Assembly: GCF_018143015.1 (NCBI RefSeq)
Contig: NC_054741.1
Location: 38,840,510 to 38,904,509 of the forward strand
Source: Lytechinus variegatus
Taxonomy: Eukaryota; Echinodermata; Echinoidea; Temnopleuroida; Toxopneustidae
DNA: 64,000 nt
Direction of reading: 5' to 3'
Shown here in pieces: positions 62,791 to 64,000 of the stretch. Below the pieces are notes generated by a model, which was not told the DNA's origin, ran no database searches, and saw only the letters and a list, made by a program, of their open reading frames with translations. Every line of letters starts with the position of its first letter. Positions within the stretch are counted from its first letter, which is position 1. The position numbers were made by a program, and so were the translations under genes.

Positions 62791-64000
62791 GACTTTTACA
62801 AATGGTAACTTCTGAACCTATAGCTACAGGCACTTGCCACATTAGAACACATACAATGTATGTACACCAAAATTTGATTCAAAATATCAAGAAATTTTGG
62901 AAATATCAAGCAAAAATTAATAGGAGCATTTCATATGTTAATTGTCAGTGAATTTTGATAATAAATCAGTTCAGAGCCAATGAAATGCAATAACATTTGT
63001 CAAACAAAATCAGTGATTAATCATGGATGCTCTCTGTACCAACTCGCCCATTCAACAAGACTGATGATAATCATGTCTACTGATTAATCCATTACACATG
63101 TAAATAAACGAAAGGAATTAGGACTAAAATATAGCTACATTGTAAGATGTTGGAAAAATAAAGAAGAAAGCAAGGATCAAGTTACACAACCACATGCATC
63201 CCAGCATCCGACCTTGTTTGCCATTCATTTTTCACATCATCTGAGAGTAAATCCTCCTCATATGAACACTTTCCCATCTCCAAATCAACCACCAGAAGAT
63301 GGTTACTAAGTGGAAAATGCCGTTGTCATGGAAACCTACCATCAACAGGTGCAGATGACATTTCATTTCCTTGTAGTTGCCATTGATTTTTCTACCCTCT
63401 ACCCAATAATCGTCCAACAAAATCAAAATGTGAATTTCGGTTGACTGAGAATGAATCGGACAGTGTTGTTTTGATGGACATGAAGAGGAACAATGTAGGG
63501 TAGATAATGTAATGCCTTCACAGTCCTTTCAATGTATTTTCATATCAAATGTGACAGAGTTTTTTTTTCAATGGTATGATCTTGTGTCTCTTGCACTGTA
63601 CTTAGTATCAAATCAAACATATCATGATATAACTCTCCTGTGTATGCACGGCAAAGAAAATGGTAAATATCATAAATTTGTTAGAATAATGATCATCACC
63701 ATCATCATTTGGAATCCTTTTGGTATAGGGAACCGTTCTCATTATACTTTCTAAAACTAGTTTACTGGAAATCGGTTCAGGAAACAAGTTTCAAAGATCA
63801 CTTTGCTAGCATTCCCATTTTATCAGCCAAAAGTGGATATCAAAACCACTCCACGTAAAGTGGCTTTGTTGCTATGGGAATGCTTTTAGTGGGGGTGACA
63901 TGTTTTGCGCGAAATTTGAAACCCCAGCGTAGACATTCTACACAGTGTGTGGAGTAGAGCACTAAAAATGTGCAATGATCGCTTCCCGAAGAACGGTGCT
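62791..64000. other. intronic sequence, no feature recognised
   Basis: AT-rich with no exon seen; presumably still inside the junctophilin 5' intron. Confidence 0.4.

Larger units (their letters stand above)
51912..64000 (-). other. Junctophilin 5' intron (partial)
   Basis: The MORN exon needs an upstream exon for its split Gly codon and the remaining MORN repeats, yet no MORN-coding frame is visible on the - strand to 64000, so this intron is at least 12 kb. It contains MITEs (52082, 56421, 59399, 62577), a SINE tail (59040) and a LINE-like tail near 62.4 kb. The 54.4-55.3 kb part has little repeat character and many TAAT/ATTAATGCA motifs. Confidence 0.65.

Overview
This is animal nuclear DNA: AT-rich, intron-rich and full of short transposon remnants. 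The invertebrate junctophilin gene, the SINE tails of the form GCGCTATATAAG plus (ATT)n, and the C/G-run MITEs point to a marine deuterostome, most likely an echinoderm such as a sea urchin. That assignment is inference; the sequence does not name the species.

Two spliced genes can be supported. On the + strand, 6501-10336 holds the last four exons of a secreted or membrane gene that encodes one CUB domain, one LDL-receptor class A module, a transmembrane segment and a very short tail. Splice phases agree across all four exons. The exon(s) encoding a signal peptide, and any further domains, were not found upstream in the window. On the - strand, 51911 down to 26493 holds most of a junctophilin gene, the protein that tethers the ER/SR to the plasma membrane. 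It has a large exon with three MORN repeats and the start of the helical backbone, a helix exon, a 24-nt microexon, a 995-bp exon for the disordered region, and two alternative last exons. Each last exon encodes a complete 40-residue membrane anchor ending at its own stop. All exon phases agree. The N-terminal MORN exon(s) lie beyond 64000.

Layout: 1-6480 repeats (TA-type MITE, two hAT-like elements, a long (TA)n tract, a tRNA-like SINE head); 6501-10336 CUB/LDLa gene; 10.8-17 kb intergenic repeats (a multi-palindrome foldback at 12 kb, TA-type MITEs at 13.9 and 14.4 kb, and about 1.46 kb of (ATC)n at 15.5-17.0 kb); 17.7-19.8 kb a 2-kb TA-flanked element containing a nested hAT5-like MITE; 19.8-26.5 kb AT-rich sequence 3' of junctophilin; 26.5-51.9 kb junctophilin exons and introns; 51.9-64 kb the large 5' intron, carrying several MITEs including a 2.2-kb hAT foldback with promoter-like motifs in its arms.

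The most interesting biology is the duplicated, probably mutually exclusive, membrane-anchor exons of junctophilin, supported by a microexon and a NAGNAG acceptor in the same gene. I found no bacterial-type operon, CRISPR array, phage or autonomous transposase gene. Most open reading frames outside the exons listed are chance or repeat-derived.
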